A DNA stretch of 64,000 nucleotides, from NCBI GenBank assembly GCA_018340805.1, contig JACMZG010001908.1, positions 39,395,105 through 39,459,104 of the forward strand, in the 5' to 3' direction. Under the pieces are notes generated by a model that made no database searches, had not been told where the DNA came from, and was given only the letters and a program-made list of their open reading frames with translations. Shown here piece after piece: positions 1 through 12,600 of this stretch. The translations under genes were made by a program, and so were the position numbers. The stretch comes from Microvelia longipes (taxonomy: Eukaryota; Arthropoda; Insecta; Hemiptera; Veliidae). Each line of letters opens with the position of its first letter. Positions within the stretch are counted from its first letter, which is position 1.

Positions 1-193
1 TCTGTATGTGTGCTAAATCGCAACATTTTTCTGCGTTTTATGATTTATCGAAATTTTTATACTAAGTCATTATTGCAGGTTCATAACATCATAAAAAAAT
101 ATTTTCCGAATAGCAGAACTACACCTATAAACAATGATTTTTTTACAAAAATAAAGCTACGAGGATAACAGACACACACACACAGACAGACAA
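1..193 (-). repeat. Interspersed repeat family (internal part), minus copy
   Basis: This contains, in reverse orientation, the block seen in other copies: GCGTTTTATGA, GAATAGCAGAACTACACCT, AAGCTACGAGGATAACA and ACACACACAGACAGACAAC. It is truncated by the window edge. See the copies at 44004 and 52031 for the most complete forms. Confidence 0.7.
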
Positions 194-205
194 CTTAAAT
201 AAAGT

Positions 206-412
<207 letters not shown>

Positions 413-931
413 TAATTAATTTATAACCTTAAAATACATTAAGATGTGTATAAACAGCAATTTTTATGTTCTAACTAAAAGAAATATGTATGTATGAACA
501 TGCATACATGTTTACATTTGCTATTAATGACACGAGTAAGGCTGTGCTATTTCTGTTGTTGAAAAGGATATAATACCTTACAGGGTTCAAGTCTGTGCGA
601 CAGGAGTCTTACCTGAATCTACTTCTTTGCCTTTGTTTATAAAATAATATATGTGCATATGTAATCAGTATATCAACAGGTGATATAGAAATGTTAGTGT
701 CTCGAACTAACCACATGATAATATACAAATTAATATATGCATTGTACTGAACTAAAACGAATAAAACATTTTTTTAAAGTTAACAATAAGCTGACTTCTT
801 TAAAACTTAATTCTATATTTTAAATATAGATGCTTAGAACAATGCTTAAGCCGATAAAAATTATCGGGACTAAATGAAAACACAAATATCAATGTTTGAT
901 TTACATATTAGATTTTAAAGTAGTACTACTG

Positions 932-968
932 GAGTCACTCGTGGTGTAGTGTTTAAGGTCCGCGGCCA
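932..968 (+). mobile_element. tRNA-like A-box fragment, possible SINE head
   Basis: The sequence TCGTGGTGTAGTGTTTAAGG resembles a pol III A box (TRGYNNARNGG) within a tRNA-like context and continues into GTCCGCGGCC. No B box follows within 60 bp, so it is at best a truncated tRNA-derived SINE abutting the next repeat. Confidence 0.35.
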
Positions 969-1006
969 ATACACAGAATGAATTTAATGAAGTTAATTTG
1001 GTAACA

Positions 1007-1452
1007 AGTTGACACTTAAAATAAAAAATAAATTTTAAAAAAACGTACACATTCGATAAAGATTGAACTAATGCTGACAATGAGATAAAACTTAGAACAT
1101 ATTTTAGTCTTGTACATAGCTACATGTGTGCCAAATCTCAAATTAATCCATTTTTTAATGGATTAATTAAACATTTTTCCGCGTTTTTGAAATTTGCGCT
1201 TTAATGATCTAACAATAATGTCATTATAAAAATATTTTCCGAATAGCGCTACTACGCTTATATAGAATGATTTCTGTACAAAGTTCTAACTTTCTGACAT
1301 CAATACACTGGGAGCTACGATTATCACACAAACACACAACTTGGAGAAAACTACTCAGGAGGTCTTAAAAAGCCCTAAAACAGATAATTCCGGTTTCGGA
1401 TTTTTTGCCAACACAATACTTTTACCTTATACCTACGATATAAATAAGGAAA
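1007..1452 (-). repeat. Interspersed repeat family, near-complete minus copy
   Basis: Reading in reverse, the head (CCTTATACCTACGATATAA), the CCGGTTTCGGATTTTTTGCC block, the CTGGGAGCTACGATTATCAC block and the TACATGTGTGCCAAAT block are all present in family order. A 60-bp stretch near 1150 is duplicated or rearranged (ATTAATCCATTTTTTAATGGATTAAT palindrome). Confidence 0.8.
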
Positions 1453-4400
1453 AGAAAGAATTCCAGTATGAGTACATTACATTTGTTTCATAAATTCTAC
1501 AGATGGAAGTAGTTTTGACGGATGTTCTTAAATACCAATTTGGACAAAATAGCTTTAAAGATCCAACAACAAAAGACAATTTTTTAACCAAAAACAACCA
1601 AATTAGTTTATTTACAAATAATTGTAACACTAAACTGTGTTCCATCATTAGAACAAATAAAAAAATGCTTAGTAAGTCTAAGGTTACAAATTTAAAGGAT
1701 TAATGTCAATTAGGATGAATTATATCTGTTCTATGTCAATAATCCTCTTATAATAATATTTATATTATATGTATTCTGTTTAACTTAATACAGGCAAGCG
1801 TTTTTTTTTTAATTTGTACTTTTATTTCCTTTTTATTTTTTTTTTTACTTTCTATATACAATTATTTATTCCATTTTAATTTGGATTTAAATTAAATATT
1901 AATGTAAGCATCGAGGTAAAGTAAAAAATGATGAAAAAGGAAATACAAAATGATAAATAAATTACAAAAAAACATACAAAATAAGCAAAAGAAGAGAATA
2001 AAATGAATGTGAAAATCAGATGAAAAGAATCTTATAATAAAATTTCATATAATAGATGATAAAAGAATAGAGGGAATATTTTATGTTACAAGGTTGTTAC
2101 AATAGGTTTCAGATGTTTGTGATATCAGAAACAAGCTACAGATGTGGACAAAAAATGGTATTTACTATCATTGTTAGTAATTGCCAAAATCAATTAGATC
2201 ACTTTTATCATTGATCACTTTTGGTTCGAAGTAATCCTATAAATTTGGTCGCCTTACCATGCACATCATAAAAAACGTTATTTAGCAAACCTTGAACAAC
2301 TCTAAGCTCAAAAATATTTGTTATTTTCTATAACCACTGACTTATTAATTATAAACACATTGCATTAAAACAAAATATACAATTTTACAACTTTATCATT
2401 AGTAATGACGGTGTAAAACCCTATATACAATACTTAGAAAAAGAAATACTTGTAGAAAACTTAGTAAAACAGTGAACAAGGACTTATTATTCAAAAGGCA
2501 GTCTCTAGGCTTGCAGCTATGACTCTCAATTCTTATTAACAGTCCCTTTTTCAAAAACGAGCTCTTTGAATTGCCAGGATTAGAGGAATTAACTGGGATT
2601 TCACAGGCCTTCCAGAGCCACCTCTCCCTTTCTGCCGGCCCCTCTTCCTTAAGATCCATTAACAGCCGTCTCCCTACATAATTGAGTTCACTTAACTCCA
2701 TTTAAAAAATGAAAACGAATGCAAAATTAAAGAGAAAATGATTAGGTTAGGAAGATACAAAAGATTACGAACGGTTGACTATTTAGAGCTCACACAAATA
2801 AAAATTAATAATAATAAATTTATTTTCTTTTACAATTTAATTAGTTCGTTTAGCTTATTGTGAAGTTGTAATTTTAATTTTTTTTTATCAAGAGTCGATA
2901 AGAAAGTGCTTAAATATAATGAAGTCAGAACATCTTGCAATGTAAATATATATATAAAACATACATACATATACAAATAAATACCTAGTGCTCTAATTTT
3001 AATCCACTAAATTGGTTTTGATGGAAGTTAAGTTATGGTAAGCAGTTTGATGTAGTTCAAAACTATATTTAAAATTATTTATTATAAGCGTAATTGCTAC
3101 ACATAAATATTTGCTCTTAAACTGCTTTTTGAGTGTGTTTCAGCAGATTTAAATTATACAATTTATTTTAAGTTTTATAACAAAAAAATACCCAATCATA
3201 AATAAAGGTTTTTTGGGATTTAGTGGATTATATTATTGCGGCAACATTTAGTGGTCTTAAGTGGTTTAATAATAGGAAAAATATGAACCTGAAATTGTGG
3301 TTTCAGTCACCACTTTATATTGTTTTGGGAAGTGTTTTTAAAAATGTTTTAGTTATAATTAATGCAGTTGTAATAAAGGTCATTGAATAACTTTTTAGGA
3401 AAAAGGGAAATGAGGCGAATAATAGAAAAAGTGGTTTTCCAGGAGGTGCACTCTGTTTTAATATCATTTTATTTTTTGGGGGAACGTTTGTAATATAGGG
3501 AGTAAAAGTTTTCATATAGGGTTAGAATTAATATAGTTTTCATTTCAACGTGTCTGTGTGCATGTTAATGTACGTGTGTATAAACTGGGAAGGGTTTTTG
3601 GGAAAATGGTTGAAGCGAAGGGGAGATGTGTTGTTGCGCAAAATCGATGACTAGATTTGCATGAGAAGTATATACAGGGAAAACTGTACTCAGTGAAAAC
3701 CATACAATACTCAACTCCAAAAACATCGTTAACAAGTGAAAATAAATTTCAGAAAATACTATATCAGCCTTTATTAATTTAACCAAAGTAAAGTACTGCA
3801 TTAAGTTACTCTATAAGTATCCTACTTGAATATAAACAAAATAATAATATTATAACTAACTAATTTTACTTTATCTATAGACATACTTAGTTCTAAGTTG
3901 TACATTTAAACCTTTATGCAAACATATCCGAGTAAACGGTTGGATAAGTCTTTCAATATAGGGTAAAATTGCTTATCGAGGGGAACCTTTTGATCGAAGG
4001 GGGGAACTTCGTCAAATATTCGGTTACGGTTTAACGATTATAAGGGAAATCAGAGCGTTGCCAAAGTGATTTTTAGCCTGGAATAATAAGCGTAATGTAT
4101 TACCCTATTTTGGACTAGTTTATCGCATCAATAACCGTATAATAAGCGTTTAAAGCTACCCGTTTACGTTCACGCTCTATGACTTCCTTATGTAAACAGA
4201 CTTGAATTATCATTTAAAATATATATTTTTTTTTTTAAATAGGCAGTAGATAATTTAAATTTATAAAGAAATAGTTATGAGAAGCTAATTTTTATTATAT
4301 AAGCTAATTAAGTCAATATATTCAGTAAAATTTATTAATAAAAATTAAAACATGCATAAAGACGATCGGCATGTTTTTTTAATCCCTTGTTGTTAAACAT

Positions 4401-4790
4401 CTGTGTTTTTTTCTGGTTCTATATTTTTTTAATAAGAATGCTAAATCTTGGAAATTGAGTGACGTGCTGTTCTTACGGATCGAGACATCTGAAATCTTAG
4501 ATAGACGAAATAATCATTTGTTTCCACAATACATGCTTCTATTAAAATGAGTAATTTAATAATTACGATTAGCTGACACTTAAATTTAGTTAAAATCTAA
4601 AAAAGAACACAGATCTTCTAATTTGGTTATTAATCAATGCCAGCTTGAGCTAAGAACAGAGTCTACCGCGTACTGTGGCAAACTAATCCTATCATTATTC
4701 ATGATTACTCTTATGATCTTCAGAGGGCTCGTCGTGCTCATTGAAACTAGAAGTTTTTAAGTTGAGTGCTCGAGTGTTGCTCGAGTGCCG

Positions 4791-4827
4791 CTTGCTGATG
4801 ATGGCGTTAAGCCGAAACAGGTCCAGG
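4791..4827 (+). ncRNA. Hammerhead-ribozyme-like motif
   Basis: The conserved core CTGATGA (4795-4801) is followed by one extra T, then a GGC/GCC stem with a GTTAA loop (4803-4813), then GAAAC (4814-4818) and GTC (4821-4823). A and C of GAAAC can pair with GT before the putative cleavage C. CTTG (4791-4794) can pair with CAGG (4824-4827) as stem I. This layout matches the minimal hammerheads known from Penelope-like retroelements, which have a tiny stem III. The unpaired T at the base of stem II and the absence of recognisable reverse transcriptase nearby make it a relic or a look-alike. Confidence 0.4.
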
Positions 4828-5658
4828 GATGTTCTTATTCAACAGAAAGTATCGACAGTAGTTGAATCTTCAAAATAATCTTATATTCATTCATATTATT
4901 GAGAGTAATATCTATTGACAACTAAAACTTCAAGAAGTAAATGGAAAAAAAGAAATGGTCTTTACTCTAAACTATTATTAGGAAACTTTGTGGGTTATCA
5001 GATGATAGTTAAACACCTCAGATGATAGCTATATTAAATAATCGTTGTTTTTATACGGTATATATCATACATTTAAATAATTTGAACCTAGAGCACAGAA
5101 CAAGCTGCGAACCACGATTATAAATTCATCATACTTCGTGGTGCTAAAGTAAATAATTACGTATATTTAATAAGCGTAAGTTTAAATTGTTATTTAAAAT
5201 TGTTGATTAAGAATGAAGTTTACACTAAGACAAAGTTTCCTCCGGTTAAAGTTGTTAATTAAGTTTTATGTACTATGGCTTGAGAAAGTTCACTGAATTA
5301 ATTTCGTTAAGACTTAAGGTAGAAATTGTAATTAATTCAAATAATCAAGTAGCCTCCAGAGATGAGGCTCTCAGACAAAATATTTCCTCAGACAAAATAT
5401 TTTCTCTGAGGGCTTTTCAAGTTACAGAAATTTCTGAACATAAGCATGTAAAGCAGAAGCTTAATTTGATTATATTAATTTCCTTAAAGCTCAAGCATTA
5501 TTATATATTAAAAAAAACTAACGCTTAAAATAAGCTCGTAATATCTTGAAATATTTAAAGTTCGATATTATCGTTTTTACAATTTTTGGAACAACAAATG
5601 CTGAATAAACTTTGTTTAACTATCATTCAAAACGGTAGCGCTAGAGGAGTTTATCGTA

Positions 5659-5889
5659 TAATGATAAATAAAAGAGTCTCTCCACTTAATTACTTTATTA
5701 AAAAACAAAGCCGGCTTTCGACCCCAAAAAGGTCATCATCAGTGCCGGTGAGATAAAGGAATGGAAATAGAAGATCTTCTATTTTCTTTCCTTCATCTCA
5801 CCAGCACTGATGATGACCTTTTGGGGTTGAAAGCCGGCTTTGTTTTTTAATAAAATATTAAGTGGAGAGACTCTTTTATTTATCATTAT
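5659..5889. mobile_element. 231-bp foldback element with GAGTCTCTCCAC termini
   Basis: The two arms (about 5659-5763 and 5790-5889) are inverted copies. The outer parts TAAAAGAGTCTCTCCACTTA and complement are almost perfect, and the inner parts carry AAAGCCGGCTTT and GACCTTTTTGGGGTC. Each arm contains CTGATGATGACC and GAAA, a hammerhead-like spacing (right arm 5807-5832 plus strand, left arm 5742-5716 minus strand). The GAGTCTCTCCAC terminus and the GGTTGAAAGC...TTTAATAAAATATTA segment recur in the array at 59.35-59.75 kb, so both belong to one family. Confidence 0.75.
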
Positions 5890-6004
5890 CATTTGTTTAA
5901 ATAGTTCAAATACAATCCACATAGATTAACTATATCCTCTCCGTAAGACTTTTAAATAGTTGAAAGTTTAAAATTATACTAAAAAGTAAAGTTGAATGAT
6001 TTAC

Positions 6005-6123
6005 CCATAAGCAGCTAACGTAGGGTCATAAGGATAATAACCAGAAGATGGTTGGAGGCCACCGGCCCATGGGCCCATATCTCCACCAGTTGCTCCTTCC
6101 TTCAGACCGTAGGGCCCCGTACT
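6005..6123 (-). CDS. Iroquois-class homeobox gene, coding exon 3 (pre-homeodomain region)
   Basis: This 119-bp minus-strand exon follows the acceptor TGTTACAG at 6124-6130 and ends at the donor GG|GTAAATC (GT at 6004-6003). It encodes 39 residues in frame with exon 2 plus two bases of the next codon. The visible segments are STGPYGLKEG, GDMGPWAGGLQPSSGYY and PYDPTLAAYG. The GYYPYDPTLAAYG block is nearly invariant in Araucan/Caupolican proteins and lies just N-terminal of the RRKNATRE start of the TALE homeodomain. The homeodomain should therefore be encoded by the next exon, which is not in the 6 kb to the left and must lie beyond position 1. The gene is partial here because of the window edge, and no break is visible. 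Confidence 0.93.
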
Positions 6124-6555
6124 CTGTAACACCATAAATTGTCAATTATTCCTCAGTAGAAAATAACAAATACCATTAGTGAAAGGGTACATGGATAGGT
6201 CATATTTAATAAGAATTAAACCAAAAGCTTTGGGCATCATGCTTCAACACGACAATTACATCGACGACCACCATGATCGATGATTCTACTTTAGGCCTTT
6301 CAGCAGGAAAATGTTAGAATTGTATAAATAGATATAATAATTCCATCCAATAGCGTGTAATGCCCGCATCCACAAACAATACGGTAGCTATAAATATAGA
6401 CCAATAAAATTAATTCAATGATAAATTTATCATCAACACTTTAACAACAGGCCTGGGTGGAGTTTACAAAGCATCGCTTTCCATAGGCTTATTACTCTTA
6501 ATATGGGTAATACTATTTTCTCAGCCTAATTATTGAGATATACTTTCATTTTTAC

Positions 6556-6792
6556 TGTATTTCTTCATTTATACCGTGTGTCTGTTAGCATCGTACCTTC
6601 TGGTGTGATCATACAAAAATCAAGCGGAACAAAACGCTGGGCATAAAACTGATGATTTTACTTTCATTCTTACGTTTGTATGAGCTAAGCGAGCCCGACA
6701 CACTGCATCATAAATTAGGTTATTTCCCCATTCTGTAAACGAGCAAAGCGAGTCTGAAGTGGTTAGGAAGGGGGTAGCGAAGCCGATATGAC
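6556..6792 (+). repeat. Interspersed repeat family, degenerate/deleted plus copy
   Basis: A head-like TTCATTTATACCGT is joined to TGTCTGTTAGCATCGTA. Tail segments follow: GAGCTAAGCGAGCCCGA, GAGCAAAGCGAGTCTGA and GGTAGCGAAGCCGATAT. Large internal deletions separate them. Confidence 0.6.
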
Positions 6793-6891
6793 CAGGAAGT
6801 TTTATAATTAAATACATTATTCAAAAAGATCGCGGACTCCAAATCATAAAAAAACTGAAAAGTCGATTAAAAAAAATAAATAAAAAAGTCA

Positions 6892-7092
6892 CCCTTGAAT
6901 TACATTTACCGAAACGATTCATTATATTTGCAAACACTCAATTATATTAGCCTAAAATATTAATTATAACTTGCAAGAACTTAATTATATTTGCCTAATT
7001 GAATAATTTTATCTTCGAAATTGCATTATATTTGCCAAACGATTAATTATATTTGCGAAAACTTAATTATAATTGCGAATACTTTATTAATT
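6892..7092 (+). repeat. Degenerate tandem repeat of AATTATATTTGC
   Basis: The motif (TT)AATTATATTTGCGAAAAC recurs about seven times at irregular spacing of roughly 24-30 bp. This forms a 200-bp imperfect array just upstream (in intron 2) of exon 3. It could be an old minisatellite or a cluster of homeodomain-type AATTA sites. Confidence 0.6.
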
Positions 7093-7392
7093 TAAAAATC
7101 ACTCAGAATCAAAAGGAAACACAGGTATTTAACTCATTTCATTGCATGCAAGGGTTTTTTGGAAGACCGCACAAGGAAAGGAAATCAAACAGCCTGAGGG
7201 CCTAAGTTCACGCAGGCGCATCATCGTAAACCATTTTTGGATATATTATCCTTTCTTTATAAACTGACTTATTTACACTGTAAATTATTATTTAATTTAC
7301 GATTTCAGGATATTCATAAAGTAACTAAGATAAAATCTGGGAAGAGTAAAAATTGTGAAAACAATTAGAGCCAGAAAATTGGAGCAAAGTAA

Positions 7393-7398
<6 letters not shown>

Positions 7399-7434
<36 letters not shown>

Positions 7435-7439
7435 TATAT

Positions 7440-7470
<31 letters not shown>

Positions 7471-7504
7471 CAAAGGTAATAAGTTCATTAACTTATTACC
7501 TTTG
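7399..7504. repeat. (TA)n tract followed by a perfect 15-bp hairpin
   Basis: A TA microsatellite (7399-7470) runs directly into CAAAGGTAATAAGTT (7471-7485), CATT and the exact inverted copy (7490-7504). Confidence 0.8.
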
Positions 7505-9605
7505 GGTCATTACCCACACAACAAAACAGATCTTAAATAAGAAAATTTGAGTAGGAAAAGAATATATCAAATAATTTTACATAAAAGAGGTGCTGAAAGG
7601 TCCTTATTACAGAGAAATCACATTTATCCACAATTTTTAAATATTATTGTTATGTTGGTAAGTATGGTAAGTAAAGACTTGAAGAGACAAAGCAATGGTA
7701 ATAGGCCACATAAATACAACTTATTTTGCTAGACTTATTTACTTTAAAAAAATTAGCATTTGTGATTTAGCGTTGGAGAGAGTTAAATAAATAAAATGGA
7801 CCGATAAAATTACTAACGAAGAAGAGTTAAGATGTGTAAAAATAGAAAGAAGTTTGATAGAATGTAAAATGAGAAAAAAGAAAAATTTGCTAGAATTAAG
7901 AAAATACTGTCTACTATAGAATGCATTTGAAAAAACAATTGAGGAAATTTTGAAAAGCAGCAGAAGAAAAACTAAAACTAAATGATTTAAAAGTTAAAAG
8001 AATGGTAATAATAGACAGCCATGGAAAAACAATTAACCTGCTTTGCAGATACTTACTTGATGATTTGCTGTATAGCCTAGATTTAACATTTTATAAAAGA
8101 AGCCTATCTTTTAGAACAAAATTAAATTATTCTAATTAAATTTTTCCAAATCCCAAAGATTGTAGTTGGATTTCTAAAGAACTGTTATCAATTTTCCTTT
8201 TTTGTATCAAGGACGAGTGCTTAAGGTGGAAGGATTTTTAAATTATAATTTTCTTCGACAATTGAACAACCTAAATTTGTAAACAATTCTAAATACAAGG
8301 GGGGATTAGAAAGGGGGTTGTTGATAGTTAAATCTGATTGGTTGATAATAACAGAGAGAGGGTATAGATAACATAAAGGAGGGAGAATGTTATTCAATAT
8401 GGCGGACAAGTTACAAGCTACAACCTCGTCTCACCTTTACCGTCTTTCTCAGACTTAGCTATGTAATCTTAGTAAACTTTGGCATTCTTCAGTAACTTTA
8501 AAATATATGTTATTAGTCAAATAAAATATTCGGTATTTATCTAAAATCGGCCTGTCGATCCGTTAAACTTCCGTAAATTACAAATGCGGTCTAAAAATTT
8601 TTTGCATCATTTAATTTTCCCTTATCAAGAAAGATTTTCAAGATCACATAGAACCCAGTGGTAGTAGATCTTTCCGACTTCAAACCGCTGCGCTGGTATT
8701 TGAAGGAGTATGAAGGTTTTTTCTTTAATTTCTTGAACATTTGTAATATATTTGTAATGTTGTGCATGTCTATTCATCAATAAGGGAAATCAGTAGTGTT
8801 TAGTACAAACTATGATAAACTTTAATGGGTTATAAATGAAGGTAATAAAATAATAAGTATTAAAAGATACCCAAGATTTTTAGTAAAATATTAATTTAAA
8901 AGCCCTTACCCTACATTATATCTAAAATACTTAATAGATCCAACTACCACACCTAAAGGGGTCAATAAGATGCAGAAACGAGATAAAATGCTATATATAT
9001 TTCAAAATGACGAAGCTTAAAGTAAGAATCGTGTATAGGATAAGTCTGAACTTTTTCTTACAACTTCGGACCCGCTTCGCTCCTCCTCAAACTGTCATGG
9101 TGGCCAAAAGCTTTGGGTCATATTAATTCCATGTCAATGTAATTAACAATTCCATAGTAAACCGCTGTCTAAGGCGATAAAACTTCGGACTCACTTCAAT
9201 TGTCCTCATAATTAAAAATATGAGGACATATTACGATATGGTACCGTAATATCGACAAAATACGAGTATTAAGAAATGAATGGCTATTCAAGACAAAATA
9301 TAAAGATTATCAAGGCTATAAAAACAAAGGCGAGTATACTCTGCAGTCTTACCTATAAAGATATATATTTTACATAAAACGAACAATATCCAACAATTAT
9401 TTTGAATAATTTTGGTTTATTTTAAAAATATTTTAAATATAGCGGTAAAATATTATGTGAATTACAGATGTTAACAAACGTTTACCTTATAATATTATGA
9501 GTATCACAATTTTCATCTTTTATGTTACGTTCAATATGCATGTTCGTTATGTTTTACACTTCCAGTTACTTAAGTTCCAAGTTCCTGTAACCTTCTTACA
9601 TATAC

Positions 9606-9609
<4 letters not shown>

Positions 9610-9669
<60 letters not shown>

Positions 9670-9690
9670 ATATTATATATATATATATAC
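9610..9690. repeat. (TA)n microsatellite
   Basis: About 80 bp of TA with small interruptions at 9664-9674. The translated YIYIYI frame here is an artefact. Confidence 0.95.
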
Positions 9691-12600
9691 GTGACCCAGA
9701 AACACCGACAGGCGTCATGAAGATAACCACTCAATATGTATATGAAACGCCTAAAAACTAATAATTTTTATTAAACCATAATTTCGAATTTTAAGGTTAG
9801 CAACAAAAACTACTTTTCATATAAACCTATACAGTAAAATGTGAGAAAATAAAAAATAAAATGTAAATAAATACTTTTTTGGCAACAATAAATTATTTTT
9901 ACAGCTAAAAGGTTTTTCATAGTGTTATAAAAGAATCTTTTAAAAAGTGCCACAATGTTCACACTTCACACACCTATAACTCTGTCCATACAATTACTAA
10001 CCTAGTTGAGATAAAGATTCAACGAGGGAAGTCATACAAAGAAAATTAATAACAACAAAAAGAAAAGAAGAAAATATTTAAAAAATAATTAAATATGATG
10101 ATACGTTGGCTGTAGCATGTCTAAGGGAAATTTTTGCTTAATAATTTCATTCATTCAGATAATAATTACTTAAATTATATCTTATTCTCTTTCACACATA
10201 CACACACACACATTTCTTAATTTATACTAACAAATATATAATTAAATGAAGGTGGAGGGAATGGAATTAATGAATAATTGTTAATTAAAATCAAATAAAT
10301 AATAATTAATCAGTAGATGAAAACAAAATTTAAATATTTTCGCAGAGAGAAGTAATTAATACAGGTATTAAAATAAATGAAGAACGAGTACAAAGTTAAG
10401 TTGGTAAAGAAAATTCATTGTTTTGTCTAATTAAGAATTTTTTAATTCGTGCTTTATAATTTTGGCTTTAATTACTATTTAATTTAATATTGCTATAGAA
10501 AATGGTTTAGAACTATTTTTATTTATTTCTTAGATAATTAATTAGGAGAGATAAAAGGAGTATAGAAAGTAAATTAAAAGAAAAATGTTTAATTAGTATT
10601 AAAAAATACTGTTTATGTTTATCTTTTTCACTATAATTACTACACTTTACAAAAAAAAAAACATAAAAAAAATTTGAAAATAAAGCAAAAAATAATGAAA
10701 AGATGAACTAATAAATGAGCTTAATTAGAGTAAAAGTCACAACGAATAAAGTTTAGATAACTAATACTACAAAAACATAAATAATAAATATAAATATAAT
10801 CCAACAGTGAATTAAATATAAAAATCAAAGAAAAAAAAGGTAATTAAACTAGAAAAAAATATTTAAAAAATGTAATACCATGGATGAAAAGAAAATAGAA
10901 CATTCAAAATTATTTGTAGAATAAACAAATATAAAACAAAGAAACAAAGGTGAAATATTGAAAATAGAGAAAATAACGAAGTAATAAAAAGATGTGAACT
11001 AAGATAATAGAAAGAGTAGCTTTAAAGACAATAAAATTGTTTTTAATTGTAATTTTGAATATCAGTAGAGAATCTCAGTCACAGGAACACGAATGGGTCA
11101 CATAAATAGAAAATAATAGAAAAATACTTTTATAAACAAGTAATGAGTATCTTTAAGGTTATAATTAAACAGGGGTTAAAATAATACAATAATAATACAT
11201 TAAGATTAAAACAAAGTAATTATATAAGCGAAACAGTAATTGGGTGATTTCTAACAAGATAATGTTTAATTGTGGTGTTAATGTTAGTGATTGTGATAGA
11301 TAATTTAAAAGATAATTATTAGTTCACAAATTGTCACCAAAGTTATAGAGTAATAATGAAAATTGTAGTTATAGAATAATAGATGTTAGGCTTGTAGGCT
11401 TAAACTTAAGTATAGGGTAAAAAGCGTTATTTCCAAATAAAAATATTCTAATGATAAAGCAGAGAGATACATTAATTAATATATTTTAAGGTAAGTAAAA
11501 TACAAAACTTCATATAGGTTAACTTGGTTGTGAAAGTAGGGCAAAAAAATTCAGCTCACAATAATTTATGTAGATTTTGTTGTTTAAAAATATAAAAAGA
11601 ACTGGGCAGAAGACATTTTTGTTCTTACGTTAAAAATTGAATGACATTGAACAATTTACAATAAATTAATCATACGAATTGAGAGCATTGAATGAGTAGC
11701 GAACTCTTATGATTCCAATGACTACGGTTGACGTCTTTCAAATTTCCCCTTTAGATGTGAATTTTTATTTGTTGAAAGATGTGTTGCATGACTTTTAATG
11801 TTAATTATATAAATCTTGACAAAAAGAACAAGAAATATAAAATATACATCGTTTGTAACATCTTATAATTAATACACATTATTCATTAAAATTTTATTAT
11901 TTTTAAACATTTACAATGATTAATTTATATAATTTATTACCACTACACAAACAATTTTAAGTACAGCTATTAATATAATTACACTTTTTTATTATAATCA
12001 ATTAATGTGTAATTTTCTGCTAAAAATTAAAATTATATGTTGAAAGGTATCAATTTTTAAGTTTCTTATTATTAATATGATAATTTATAATAGAAGTGTA
12101 TTAAAATAAAAAACAGTTTATTTCATCGCTGGTGGTTTCCGCGTGGTTCATTTAATTCCACGTCGTTGCGTTAACAAAATACTACTGAATATTTATTAAA
12201 TAATTTTAAAAACTAATAAAACAAAAGAGTATAAAATACAGTAGCTTAAAATGTGTTCAAGAATCGAGTATAGAAAGACTACTGCTTGTAAACGTTATTT
12301 TTTTAAATGCTATAAAAATAAAAACCAAAATAAATACTAATTATTTTGAACGCTTGTGAAATATTTAATTTTATTTAATTTAATTCATTCACCTGATGTT
12401 GTTCTATTTTTTTTTGAGTTCAACGTCTTCTTTAAATTTTTATTTATTTTCATTATTTTCAATGTGTTTTTTTACTTTAATTATTTATATGATATGATTT
12501 GTTCCTATTTTGTTATGTTGTGTGTGTCAAATTATTTGTTGTTATTTTTTCTTTTATGTTTACATAGTTCTTAATATATTTATTATTCATAAGTAAAACG

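Noticed and set aside
2399..2701. 100-codon minus-strand ORF as an independent gene
   Set aside because: No recognised domain, no clear acceptor before it and no homology pattern. Kept only as a possible regulatory island.
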